A DNA stretch of 64,000 nucleotides from positions 62,001-126,000 of the forward strand of contig NZ_QMDW01000005.1 of the NCBI RefSeq assembly GCF_003605635.1, in the 5' to 3' direction. A program made the position numbers and the translations under genes. This DNA is from Halonotius pteroides (lineage in GTDB: Archaea > Halobacteriota > Halobacteria > Halobacteriales > Haloferacaceae). Within the stretch, counting starts at the first letter, position 1. The number at the start of each line of letters is the position of its first letter. A model generated the notes under the pieces. The model saw only the letters and a program-made list of their open reading frames with translations. It was not told the origin of the DNA and did no database searches. This document shows, one piece after another, positions 27,402 through 35,103 of the stretch.

Positions 27402-27599
27402 GGGCGGCGCGGGATATTCCCGCCCGGCTATGGTGAACGTCGTCCTCCGGCACGCCGTCACTGTGCATCGAAAATCTGCCGAGTGCCCCCGGTACGACTG
27501 CGGTTTCGCTGGTCTCAAGCGGTATGCGGTTGCATCGCCTCTTGACCCTTGACTAGCTTCTACCCATTTCTGGTTCCCTCTGGCGCTTCTTTCCTCCAG

Positions 27600-27627
27600 T
27601 TTTTGCCCCCCGAAGGAGGTGAGGGGG
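27600..27627 (+). promoter_or_regulatory. Leader element L4 (orphan)
   Basis: TTTTTGCCCCCCGAAGGAGG then TGAGGGGG. It contains GGAGGTGA, a perfect eight-base match to the archaeal anti-Shine-Dalgarno sequence, yet no good gene follows. Confidence 0.6.
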
Positions 27628-28030
27628 CGATTCGACCATCGATTAATGCTCGCCTCATCGATGAGGTCGGCTTATCACTGCCTTCGTCGAAGATCGCGGG
27701 CCTCACGACGATCAATCGCTAGCCCTCACCGACCGTTCGACTCTGTTTCCATCGGTTCCGTTCCCGGAGTCTTGGCACGAGTCCTGCCCGTGTCCACTCA
27801 TAGCAACACTGGAAAGCAATCTGGCAACGCCACCGAACTCATCGCAGAGTCCCCGTCGAGAGTCACAGCCGACCCGACCATACGCTTGAGAGCGTGGTCC
27901 TTGGACGTCGGCCAGTATTGCCAATGCCACGTCTGACGACGCACCTGGCTCTCGCATCGTCACTTTCTGTACCATTCGACCATCCGCCAGCAGTTTTCAG
28001 ACGGATGCCAGTTCCGGTGCTCCGTTCTTT

Positions 28031-28077
28031 TCCTACGCAACAACAAACGGCATCTACGTTCGGACTGTAACGTAGGA
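28031..28077. repeat. Dispersed inverted repeat P2
   Basis: TCCTACGCAAC (28031-28041) and GTAACGTAGGA (28067-28077), 47 bp overall, the same length as P1 and with the same right arm. Confidence 0.5.
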
Positions 28078-28269
28078 TTTGAGCCTTTCGTACGACTCCA
28101 TCTCATCTGGAGATACCGTCAACGTCACCAATTGCGGTCAAAGCACCCCGCTGCACACCGTGAAATGTGGCGGCTACATTGAATGTGGTTCGCGAAGAGT
28201 TATGCCTACATTTCACTGCTAGTTTTGACTATGAACACCCACCAAGCTCCTTCCTCGGCATCGTGTGAG

Positions 28270-28298
28270 TATTGGGCCCTGAAGAGGAGTGATGGAGG
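28270..28298 (+). promoter_or_regulatory. Leader element L5 (diverged)
   Basis: TATTGGGCCCTGAAGAGGAG then TGATGGAGG, preceded by CGTGTGAG as L1-L3 are preceded by CGTGAG. Pairing between the runs is weaker than in other copies. It lies 52 bp before the Tat lipoprotein gene. Confidence 0.5.
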
Positions 28299-28349
28299 TC
28301 GGAGAGGCGGCGTAACCGCTGTTCTCGGTCGATTTCGTTCATTCCAGTC

Positions 28350-29030
28350 ATGAACTCCAATAATACCTCCGCGGACGCACAGCACTCGAACAGTACTCTC
28401 GGTCGCCGGTCATTCCTCAAGGAGGCCAGTGCGCTCGCTGGCGCTGGAGCAATCACGGCGATCGCCGGCTGCTCCAGCTCCAGCGCTAGTGGCGGGACGA
28501 ATGATGGTGGGGAGAGTTCGAGCCCGAAGCCTGACTCGGATGAGCCTGTTTTCCCGCTCACCGCCTCGGTTTCCGACCCGTACCATTTCTACCGGATCAT
28601 TAACGAATACGAGAATCACACCGAATATCACGGCCCTGTCTGGCTTGTCGACCTTACCTTCGATCTGGCCGTCGATATCGATGACTGGAAGAGTTCCGAC
28701 GAGTACGTCGTTCCGACGATGTATCCCATCAGATTCTCGAAAAACGGTGGGAACCCAAAGTACGGCCGCATCTTCCATATCAATAAGCACGAGGGCTGGT
28801 ACAGAGTCGAGAATAAGTGGTTTGTCGAGCGGTCTCACTTCGTCGTCGACGAGACGGAGACCGAGTATCTCATCCTCGGCTACGGCGAAGATGACGAACC
28901 CGACGCGGACACGGACTACAGCGTGTATCTTGAGGATCGGACGAATCAAGACTTCCACGAACTCGTCTCGTTCACGTACGACGGCGATCCCGCCGAGCGC
29001 AACCTCCTCGATGAGGAATTCCGAGAGTAA
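28350..29030 (+). CDS. Tat-exported lipoprotein
   Basis: A 226-residue secreted protein. The N-terminus has a twin-arginine signal (GRRSFLKE, residues 18-25), a hydrophobic run and a lipobox ending IAGC (Cys40), followed by a Ser/Gly-rich spacer, the typical haloarchaeal Tat lipoprotein layout. The mature domain (about 75-226) is acidic with many aromatic residues (PYHFYRIINEYENH, GWYRVENKWF) and looks beta-rich; I recognise no family. It is anchored to the outer face of the cell membrane. On a conjugative element such proteins may act in surface exclusion or signalling, but this is only inferred. It is followed directly by the origin region. Confidence 0.85.
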   Translation: MNSNNTSADAQHSNSTLGRRSFLKEASALAGAGAITAIAGCSSSSASGGTNDGGESSSPKPDSDEPVFPLTASVSDPYHFYRIINEYENHTEYHGPVWLVDLTFDLAVDIDDWKSSDEYVVPTMYPIRFSKNGGNPKYGRIFHINKHEGWYRVENKWFVERSHFVVDETETEYLILGYGEDDEPDADTDYSVYLEDRTNQDFHELVSFTYDGDPAERNLLDEEFRE

Positions 29031-29291
29031 TAGTGAAATGCTACTACACCGCTTTGTTTGTGTCCTCCAACAGCAGTGGGAGAGCTCAGAGTTTCCCGTC
29101 TTGGCGATAGAACAATATGCAACTTTATTTTTGGCTATGCCGTTCAGGACCCGGATGTTGAGGTTAGTGCTTGGCCTGACAGGGGAGTGCAGGTGATATC
29201 TCATACGGGGCCCGCTCTTCCATACGAACAGGTGAATCGGAACATCGGACATACCACGATCCAACGTGGGGAGAGAAAATTCAGAGAGGGG

Positions 29292-30112
29292 ACACCCCTC
29301 CGGTTCCGTCGTAAGGAGAGATGGTCGGCCCCCACGGGTTCCGACGTTAACACAAAGAGACACCCCAAGACTTCCGTCGTAAATGAAGGATAGATCGTAT
29401 TAGCTCACCAGAGATCAAGATGAGATACCGCACCATTTCCGACGTTAGCATGTGAATCTACTCTCTTAGTATTAGAGCGGAACAAATAAGATGAAAAGAT
29501 GGGTGGAGACTACCTCAGAACTTTCGTTGAGAGTGAATAATTCGGCATCCCACAAATGGAATATGAAAGTTAGAGACGAGAGTTATACTCGGGAGACTCT
29601 ACCAGCCCACGATGGTTGACCCACACCCCTTCGGTTCCGGCGTTAGATGAATTGGTGACCACCCAGATTGAGGATAGGGTGATCAGACACACCCCACCGG
29701 TTCCGACGTTAGCGGCAACGAAAGCAGGTAACTAGACTGAGAACATTAGAGGTGATTCGTATCCTATCTCACGATAAAAACATGTAAAATTTGAGTTAGT
29801 TCACCCATAGTTTTATACTAATACAGCTAGAACAACTCCGCAGGACGAAGTACCAGATATGAAGAAGCGAAGCGACTGATTTGTTCGAGACGAAATTCGG
29901 TAACAGATTGAAACGCACAGAAACGCCGTAGAGGCGCGTTCTATCCTCTGGACCGTGATCGTACCTATGCTTCCTGTGAGGGGTACACGTTCATCGGTAA
30001 CGACGGAACCGAAGGGGTGTGTGTGTTGGGGGTCTGTGGTTGTTCGGAGATCGAGGTAGTCCTTCCACTACATTCTCTTCGGTGGTAGATTTACGTCGGA
30101 AGTCGAGGTGGG
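29292..30112. other. Replication origin with eight origin-recognition-box repeats
   Basis: Six repeats of consensus ACACCCCNNCGGTTCCGWCGTTA point one way: 29292-29314, 29327-29350, 29360-29383, 29427-29449, 29623-29647 and 29687-29713. Two point the other way: 29998-30024 and 30090-30112. Read in the reverse sense they are TAACGNCGGAACCGNNGGGGTGT, with the G-string and half-dyad of haloarchaeal Orc1/Cdc6 boxes. Between the two sets, 29714-29990 is AT-rich (especially about 29750-29835) and is the likely unwinding region. The orc1/cdc6 gene starts 37 bp after the last box. The remainder of 29031-30148 holds no gene. Confidence 0.88.
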
Positions 30113-30115
30113 AAT

Positions 30116-30123
30116 ACATTTAA
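30116..30123 (+). promoter_or_regulatory. TATA box of orc1/cdc6
   Basis: CATTTAAG, about 29 bp before the ATG at 30149 and 3 bp after the last origin box, so initiator bound to that box would be placed to repress its own promoter. Confidence 0.5.
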
Positions 30124-30148
30124 GTAATCAGGTTTCGTCGATGCCTCT

Positions 30149-31546
30149 ATGTCAGACGGGACCTCGACTTCCGATGAAAGTCGAGATTTGGAATCTGCGT
30201 CTTCAGACGGTCAAGACGACCGATCTCGCGTCCAAACATCGGAACCGAAGGGGAGTCCAGACGAGAATGGAAAACCGCCATCAAGCGACGGGGACGGTAC
30301 ACAATTCAAAGTTGATGACCCGCTCTTTTCTCAACGGAAGGGAATTTTCCAAAATAAGGAGATGGTCCGTGTCGGTTGGGTACCTGATGGCGATCGAATT
30401 GTCGGACGTGACGATTATATTTCCACTATCAGCAGCTGTCTGAACGACGCTGTCTATGGTGGTGCCCCAAATCATATCTCAATTACCGGGAAAACAGGAA
30501 CGGGAAAATCTCTTGTCTCCCGATACGTCACTCGTCGCGCTGTCAATGCATCTGTTGAGGATATCCGAATAGGTCATACGTATCTAGACTGTTCGAAATC
30601 CTCAACTGAAGTTCAAGTCATCTCGACAATCGGGCAACAGCTGAACGACGAGGATATCTATGACGAGGATGAAGACATCGTGAAAATGCCCGATACCGGG
30701 CTACCGAAAGACAAGTTCTACAAACGCCTCTGGCAGATTCTCGATCACTATGATTCGGCTATCATCATTCTCGACGAAGTCGACCTTCTCAAGAGCGACC
30801 ACGTTTTGATGAGTCTCGCGAAGGCTGTCGAATCGAATGATACGTCGTGTCAAATTGGAATTATCGCAATAAGCAATCAAATCAATTTCTTCGACGAGCT
30901 AAACCCACGCACGAAGAGTGCCTTCCAGACCCAAGAACTCAATTTCGACCCATACAACGCAAATCAAATTCAAGAAATTCTTCGAGGCCGTGATGACGCC
31001 TTCCGTGATGGAGTCCTAACCGATGACGTTATTCCTCTTGTTGCGGCTTTCTCAGCACAGGAACACGGAGATGCGCGAAAGGCAATGCGATTATTCAGGA
31101 CAGCGGGAGAGCTTGCTGATCGCGAGGGATCAGACGTTGTTGGAGAAGATCATGTCCGAAGCGCTCAGGACACACTTGAAAAGGATCGATTCCGCGACTT
31201 CCTCCAGGGAACCCCAACTCAAATGAAAGCCGCATGCCTCTCGATCTCTGCCAAGTCGCTCTACTCGCGCGACGATTATGTTATTACAGGTGAACTATAT
31301 GATGCGTACCAGCAGATCACTAACGCAATAGATATGGACACGATCGGGATACGGCGGTTCCGGGATATCCTCGATGAGATGCAACTCAGTCAGGTAATTG
31401 AAACTAAAGAGGTAAATATGGGAAAAGGCGGCGGCCGCCACAACTCTCATCGGCTACTCCACAATCCTGAGACTATCCTTGATATTGTAATGGAGGATAC
31501 TCGATTTAGAGAAATCTCTAAATCCTCGCTGAAACGGTTCGCCTGA
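30149..31546 (+). CDS. orc1/cdc6: Orc1/Cdc6 replication initiator
   Basis: A 465-residue initiator that binds the adjacent origin boxes and loads the replicative helicase. A disordered acidic N-terminus (1-60) precedes the AAA+ domain with Walker A TGKTGTGKS (about 114-122) and Walker B IIILDEVD (about 205-212), sensor 1 (IGIIAISNQ) and sensor 2 (HGDARKAMRLF, about 310-320). The C-terminal winged helix covers about 370-450 and contains VNMGKGGGRHNSHRLLHNP, the beta-wing region that contacts DNA. Codon use is less GC-rich than in the neighbours, a common feature of orc genes carried on mobile replicons. Its position beside the repeats is strong support for function. Confidence 0.95.
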   Translation: MSDGTSTSDESRDLESASSDGQDDRSRVQTSEPKGSPDENGKPPSSDGDGTQFKVDDPLFSQRKGIFQNKEMVRVGWVPDGDRIVGRDDYISTISSCLNDAVYGGAPNHISITGKTGTGKSLVSRYVTRRAVNASVEDIRIGHTYLDCSKSSTEVQVISTIGQQLNDEDIYDEDEDIVKMPDTGLPKDKFYKRLWQILDHYDSAIIILDEVDLLKSDHVLMSLAKAVESNDTSCQIGIIAISNQINFFDELNPRTKSAFQTQELNFDPYNANQIQEILRGRDDAFRDGVLTDDVIPLVAAFSAQEHGDARKAMRLFRTAGELADREGSDVVGEDHVRSAQDTLEKDRFRDFLQGTPTQMKAACLSISAKSLYSRDDYVITGELYDAYQQITNAIDMDTIGIRRFRDILDEMQLSQVIETKEVNMGKGGGRHNSHRLLHNPETILDIVMEDTRFREISKSSLKRFA

Positions 31547-31693
31547 TTAGACCGCTTTGAGGTTGTGATAAAAGAATTTAGTGTAGTGGCTTGGAAGTAT
31601 GATGAACCGGTAGGATCTATTTACAGTAAAAACCATATAGAATGTATTATTCACGCATACTGTTCTTCTCGGGAACATTTTATGCTAATCCTT

Positions 31694-31706
31694 CGGGTTG
31701 AACCCG
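31694..31706. terminator. Short palindrome between convergent genes
   Basis: CGGGTTGAACCCG lies between the convergent orc1/cdc6 and UPF0212 genes, 8 bp beyond the latter's coding end. It could form a small hairpin; a true terminator role is unproven. Confidence 0.35.
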
Positions 31707-31713
31707 CTTAAAC

Positions 31714-32145
31714 TCACGTTTGCTTTGTTTCGTTTCTGGATTGGACGTCGCGGCCAAGATCCGCGAAGTTCATTTCTGGCTTTTCATCCGCTTCGTCAAC
31801 CGGTCGCGTCTCCAACACCGTGAGCGGGATGTCCTTCATGCGGACGCCCAACTCGCGCTTCGCGACACGCTCGCTCTCCTCGTGAGACTCTGCCAACATC
31901 TCGACGATAACAGTCAGTACGACCAGCGCAAAATCCGTCGTACAGAGCGCCGCCTCCATTTCATACCCACAGGAGGGACAGACAACATCTTGGACGAGGA
32001 TCTCCGACGACCGGGCTTCTGTTGACTTCGTTCGCGTACCGACTTCCGCAACTGCGATGTTGATTGCGTCTTGGACGCTCTTCGCGCCGGCGACGACCCA
32101 CGGGACCGACAACTGAACTTCGTACCACTGCTCATCGATACTCAT
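31714..32145 (-). CDS. UPF0212 / DUF555 family protein
   Basis: A 143-residue protein of the UPF0212 (DUF555) family, widespread in euryarchaea but of unknown function. The landmarks are the N-terminal YEVQLSVPWVVAGAKSVQDA, a CPSC pair with a further Cys (GYEMEAALC) that may bind zinc, then a helical stretch (TDFALVVLTVIVEM) and the closing VRMKDIPLTVLE. The ATG at 32145 is preferred over one nine codons upstream because family members begin shortly before the YEVQL-type strand. Finding a normally chromosomal family here suggests either a gene captured by the replicon or that the window is part of a secondary chromosome. Confidence 0.85.
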   Translation of the reverse strand: MSIDEQWYEVQLSVPWVVAGAKSVQDAINIAVAEVGTRTKSTEARSSEILVQDVVCPSCGYEMEAALCTTDFALVVLTVIVEMLAESHEESERVAKRELGVRMKDIPLTVLETRPVDEADEKPEMNFADLGRDVQSRNETKQT

Positions 32146-32698
32146 CTCGTCGTCGCTGCGCCACCTCGTCATCGCAATCGCCGACCAGTTACGCGGGCAT
32201 CAACTGTGTATCGCCGTCTCCTATTCGCTGTCGATGGAGGTCTCGGTGTCATCGGTGGAGGGAGAATCCGCTCGATCCGCCCACGTCAATGACACAACGA
32301 GGGCCGAGCCGAGCCAATTCCGTGTTGTTGGAGGGTGTTACGACCGGTCGCGTCAGCAGGCGGGATGACTGAGCATCCCGGTTCGCAACCGTACCGCACC
32401 CAACGCTGTAACATTATAAATTGATTTGCCGTTCACATTCAATGTAGCGTCACATCCGTCACGTTCTCCACATTCCACGTCTTTCGATGTCGCCTCGAAA
32501 TCCCGAGCATGGATGCTTGCGAGGTTGCGACCGGTAGCAAGACCTCTTGCTCTGTGGTTTTCGAAAAGGAAGATTTAGTATTCTGAGTTCGTCGGGGAAC
32601 TCGGGTTGTTGTTAGGGTTCGTTACATTTCGGGGTGACAGTACGGAGACGGTATTCCGTCATCGAATCCACACCAAGGAGTACGGACTACACGTGTAC
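32146..32698. other. 553-bp gap with hairpin and AT-rich promoter-like patch
   Basis: No gene was convincing. CGGGATG-ACTGAG-CATCCCG (32361-32380) makes a perfect 7-bp hairpin. An AT-rich stretch at about 32409-32426 reads ATTTATAATG on the minus strand and may be the promoter of the UPF0212 gene, with a long leader that includes the hairpin. Confidence 0.4.
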
Positions 32699-34495
32699 TC
32701 ATGTAGCATCACCAGTCTGGGCAATGCGGGTGAGCTCATCGGCGATAAAGTCAGCAGTCATCGCTGGCTCGGGCCAGGAGACACAAACTTCACCGTCGAA
32801 ATTCGCAGCCTCACTCCGGGGAACTGGTTCACCATCATAAGACGGACTCGACGAACGACCAACATGTTGCGGTCTGACAGTCGTCGACGTCTGATCGGAT
32901 GACTTGACAGGAGCGCGTTCGACAATCTCGATTTCAGATGCCCATCGTGAATCGAGCTTCGGTTGACCTTGATACGTCTGCTTGGATCTCTCGCGTGGAA
33001 GCTTGAAATCCACCAGACGCACAGTGTCGCCCTCGTTCGGTTCGATGAAGGTCTTCTTCGAGATTAGGACTTCGCCATCGACATCACCGGGGTCAGCCGT
33101 TGACGCAGTCTCTTCGTATTCGCTGGACTCCCAGACGGAAACGCGGACCTCATCCTCGCGGCGGTTACCATCCTTTAGAATCATAGCAAACTTCAGGCTA
33201 GGAACTGGTGGATAGTAGATTTTCTTCACGACGCCCTGTGTCGTGACATAGCCTTTCGAGGACGCGAGATTCGCCTTCAAAATCGCGTTGATCCTGATGA
33301 CGTTTCTCGGGTCAGTCTGCTCCTCTTCGACAAGCGAAAGGAACGCGGTCGTGATGTCCGTCCCAGCCTGCACACGGCGTGCAAGTTGGGAAGCGACAGT
33401 GACCGGTGGTTTCCGAATTTCGTGCAGTGCATTCCCGTCAAGCAGTCTGCGTGTCTCGGCAAGAATTTCTTCACGAAGATCGGGATCTTCCTTACCCAGC
33501 TCGCGCAACGGAGCAGCTCGGTCGTAGATCTGCTGTTTGAACCGTTGTTCGAAGCTCCGCCGGTTTCGATCCCGTCGCTCAGGAAGCGTGCGATCGTGTT
33601 CCGTGCGGAAACGAGCAAGGATGTCTGTGTGTTGATTCAAGAGAGCAGCCACACCTGTCATGTGACCGTTTTCGTCGATACCATGAGAGCTCCGCTTGAG
33701 CTCTTCATCCAACGCTAGGCGGAATTCGATTCCGGTTATCGACGACCGAGAGTAGTCCTCGGGGTTCGGCACGACGCTCCGAAGGGAGGCAACTTCGCCA
33801 TAGGGAAGCAGCACTTCTAATTCGGACGTCGTGACACCTTCTGATTCGCGAGGCGTCTGTTCATCGTTGGGGATGATCTTCAGCTCACGAAGCCGTTGAG
33901 TGTCTAGGTCGAGGGTTTCGACAGATTCGAGCTTCTGTCCCAACTGTACGGGGGCAGTAGACGAACTCGTGGGGATGTACTCTTCAAGACCAGACGCTGT
34001 GCCCGTCAACTGATCGCCAGTTGGGTCGGTCAGGCGGTCGTGGCCCATGTAGATGTACTCGCCAGTCGAGAGAGCGTCGGGTTCAGTGATCGCGTCAGCC
34101 GGACGGCCTCTCGCGTTCATCTCAGCCCTCCGCTCGTCACTACGGGATGGGACCATCGGTTGGTCGTTGTACCAGCCGTAGTAATCATCGGAACTCTCGC
34201 TCTCGAACTCGTGTTCGGAGCCAGACGTGAATTCAGAGATTGCGCCTTGCGACTCCACGTCGTCCGCATCGAGGCGACGCTCGGACTCATCGAGGCCAGC
34301 GTGCCAGCGGATAGTCGGCGACTCCACGTTACCGTCCAAGCGACGGCGTTCCTCGCGATCGAGGGAGCGGAGATCGTCGAACCACCCATCGTAGCGACGG
34401 GCAATGTGGGTCGGATTCTCATATTCGATTTCGGTTCTACCGTTCTTCTCGTGACCAGCCTCAGAGAGGTGGACACTGTCGGTGTTTCCACTCAT
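32699..34495 (-). CDS. Large OB-fold protein, distant RPA relative
   Basis: A 598-residue protein. The first 250 residues are acidic and low in complexity. Residues about 330-400 are helical (VASQLARRVQAGTDITTAF) and match a helix in the plus-strand gene at 35104-36846 (HLLARKVRSGQDVFTA). Residues about 405-515 form an OB-like domain (VTTQGVVKKIYYPPVPSLKF; EDEVRVSVWESS; EPNEGDTVRLVDFKLP; YQGQPKLDSRWASEIEIVER), corresponding to the RPA OB fold. No zinc finger was seen. It is likely a single-stranded DNA-binding protein. The start codon lies inside one arm of a long inverted repeat that also copies its promoter. Confidence 0.8.
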   Translation of the reverse strand: MSGNTDSVHLSEAGHEKNGRTEIEYENPTHIARRYDGWFDDLRSLDREERRRLDGNVESPTIRWHAGLDESERRLDADDVESQGAISEFTSGSEHEFESESSDDYYGWYNDQPMVPSRSDERRAEMNARGRPADAITEPDALSTGEYIYMGHDRLTDPTGDQLTGTASGLEEYIPTSSSTAPVQLGQKLESVETLDLDTQRLRELKIIPNDEQTPRESEGVTTSELEVLLPYGEVASLRSVVPNPEDYSRSSITGIEFRLALDEELKRSSHGIDENGHMTGVAALLNQHTDILARFRTEHDRTLPERRDRNRRSFEQRFKQQIYDRAAPLRELGKEDPDLREEILAETRRLLDGNALHEIRKPPVTVASQLARRVQAGTDITTAFLSLVEEEQTDPRNVIRINAILKANLASSKGYVTTQGVVKKIYYPPVPSLKFAMILKDGNRREDEVRVSVWESSEYEETASTADPGDVDGEVLISKKTFIEPNEGDTVRLVDFKLPRERSKQTYQGQPKLDSRWASEIEIVERAPVKSSDQTSTTVRPQHVGRSSSPSYDGEPVPRSEAANFDGEVCVSWPEPAMTADFIADELTRIAQTGDAT

Positions 34496-34775
34496 AACAA
34501 TGTGGGAAAGCGACCTTGCTTTCCATTCGCATAGACGCTCGAACCGTCTATAACTGTATCGCGCCTATCACCGCGCAGTAATGCGGTTTTCTGATGAAAA
34601 CCCCCGAAATACCGCTCCCTTCTAACAGAGCCTCCGACTAGATCGCTCGCGCCAGCAACACTCATCGTCGCCCATAGCCTCTCAATTCGTCCTCACAGAC
34701 CGTTATAGAACGTCCCAATCGCTCAAGAAGTGTGGAAGTGGAAAGACGAGAGTCGCCTTTCCCACATTGTTATGA
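34492..34775. repeat. Inverted duplication of a promoter and start codon
   Basis: TCATAACAATGTGGGAAAG (34492-34510) recurs as its exact reverse complement at 34757-34775. Each arm contains an ATG: the real start of the minus-strand OB gene (34495) and a mirror-image ATG at 34772 opening only 26 codons. TATA boxes GTTATAGA lie behind both arms (34547-34554 on minus, 34702-34709 on plus). The promoter has thus been copied in inverted orientation. Confidence 0.65.
34600..34615. repeat. Upstream motif ACCCCCGWAATNCCGC, copy 3
   Basis: ACCCCCGAAATACCGC, 105 bp before the start of the minus-strand OB-fold gene, in the same relative orientation as copies 1 and 2. Beyond the promoter duplication and L6, the rest of 34496-35103 shows nothing further. 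Confidence 0.4.
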
Positions 34776-35001
34776 TGAGCCGTTCAAGGCTCACTATTAG
34801 CTACTCAGGATGTAGATATAATCGTATCGGCTACCGACCACCCAGTCCATAGCACAGTAGCCTGTCCTCGGACGTTACCCCTCATAATCCCGCCCGAACA
34901 CGCTCATCGACTACCCCCAGCGAATGCGGGCGGGAACTGACCGGGGGACACCTGAAGACGTGACACGTTCCTAAAGACGCGATTGGCTAGCTTGCGCTCA
35001 G

Positions 35002-35028
35002 TTTTGGACCCCAAATGGGGCTGAGGGA
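35002..35028 (+). promoter_or_regulatory. Leader element L6
   Basis: TTTTGGACCCCAAATGGGGC then TGAGGGA. The core TTGGACCCCAAATGGGG is identical to L1. It lies 76 bp before the ATG of the OB-TFS fusion gene. Confidence 0.65.
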
Positions 35029-35103
35029 GTGAGAGAGGGTCGACAGCAGCGCCGCTGTCGGTTCAGATCGCCTCAGACCTCACCCAGATGGAGTGACTAC
35101 CAG

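Larger units (their letters stand above)
27402..28349. other. 948-bp non-coding stretch with leader and palindromic motifs
   Basis: No convincing gene was found. A 40-codon frame at 27430-27552 has a CPRYDC pair and could be a tiny zinc peptide or the remnant of one. A 96-codon frame starting at 27646, 18 bp after leader element L4, is Arg/Ser-rich and does not look haloarchaeal. The stretch holds L4, the inverted repeat P2 (28031-28077), a 9-bp inverted repeat GTGAAATGT/ACATTTCAC (28160-28168, 28208-28216) and L5. It may carry a small RNA or a decayed gene. Confidence 0.5.

Noticed and set aside
27646-27936. 96-codon frame after leader element L4
   Set aside because: Arg/Ser-rich, almost no acidic residues and no recognisable domain; unlike any haloarchaeal protein in the window.
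28410-29363. 317-codon minus-strand frame opposite the Tat lipoprotein
   Set aside because: The plus strand encodes an exact Tat signal and lipobox; the minus frame has no domain and runs into the origin region.
29281-29713. Regularly recurring short repeats resembling a CRISPR array
   Set aside because: Repeat spacing is irregular (about 10 to 170 bp), repeats are imperfect and occur in both orientations, and they match the G-string origin-box pattern next to orc1/cdc6.
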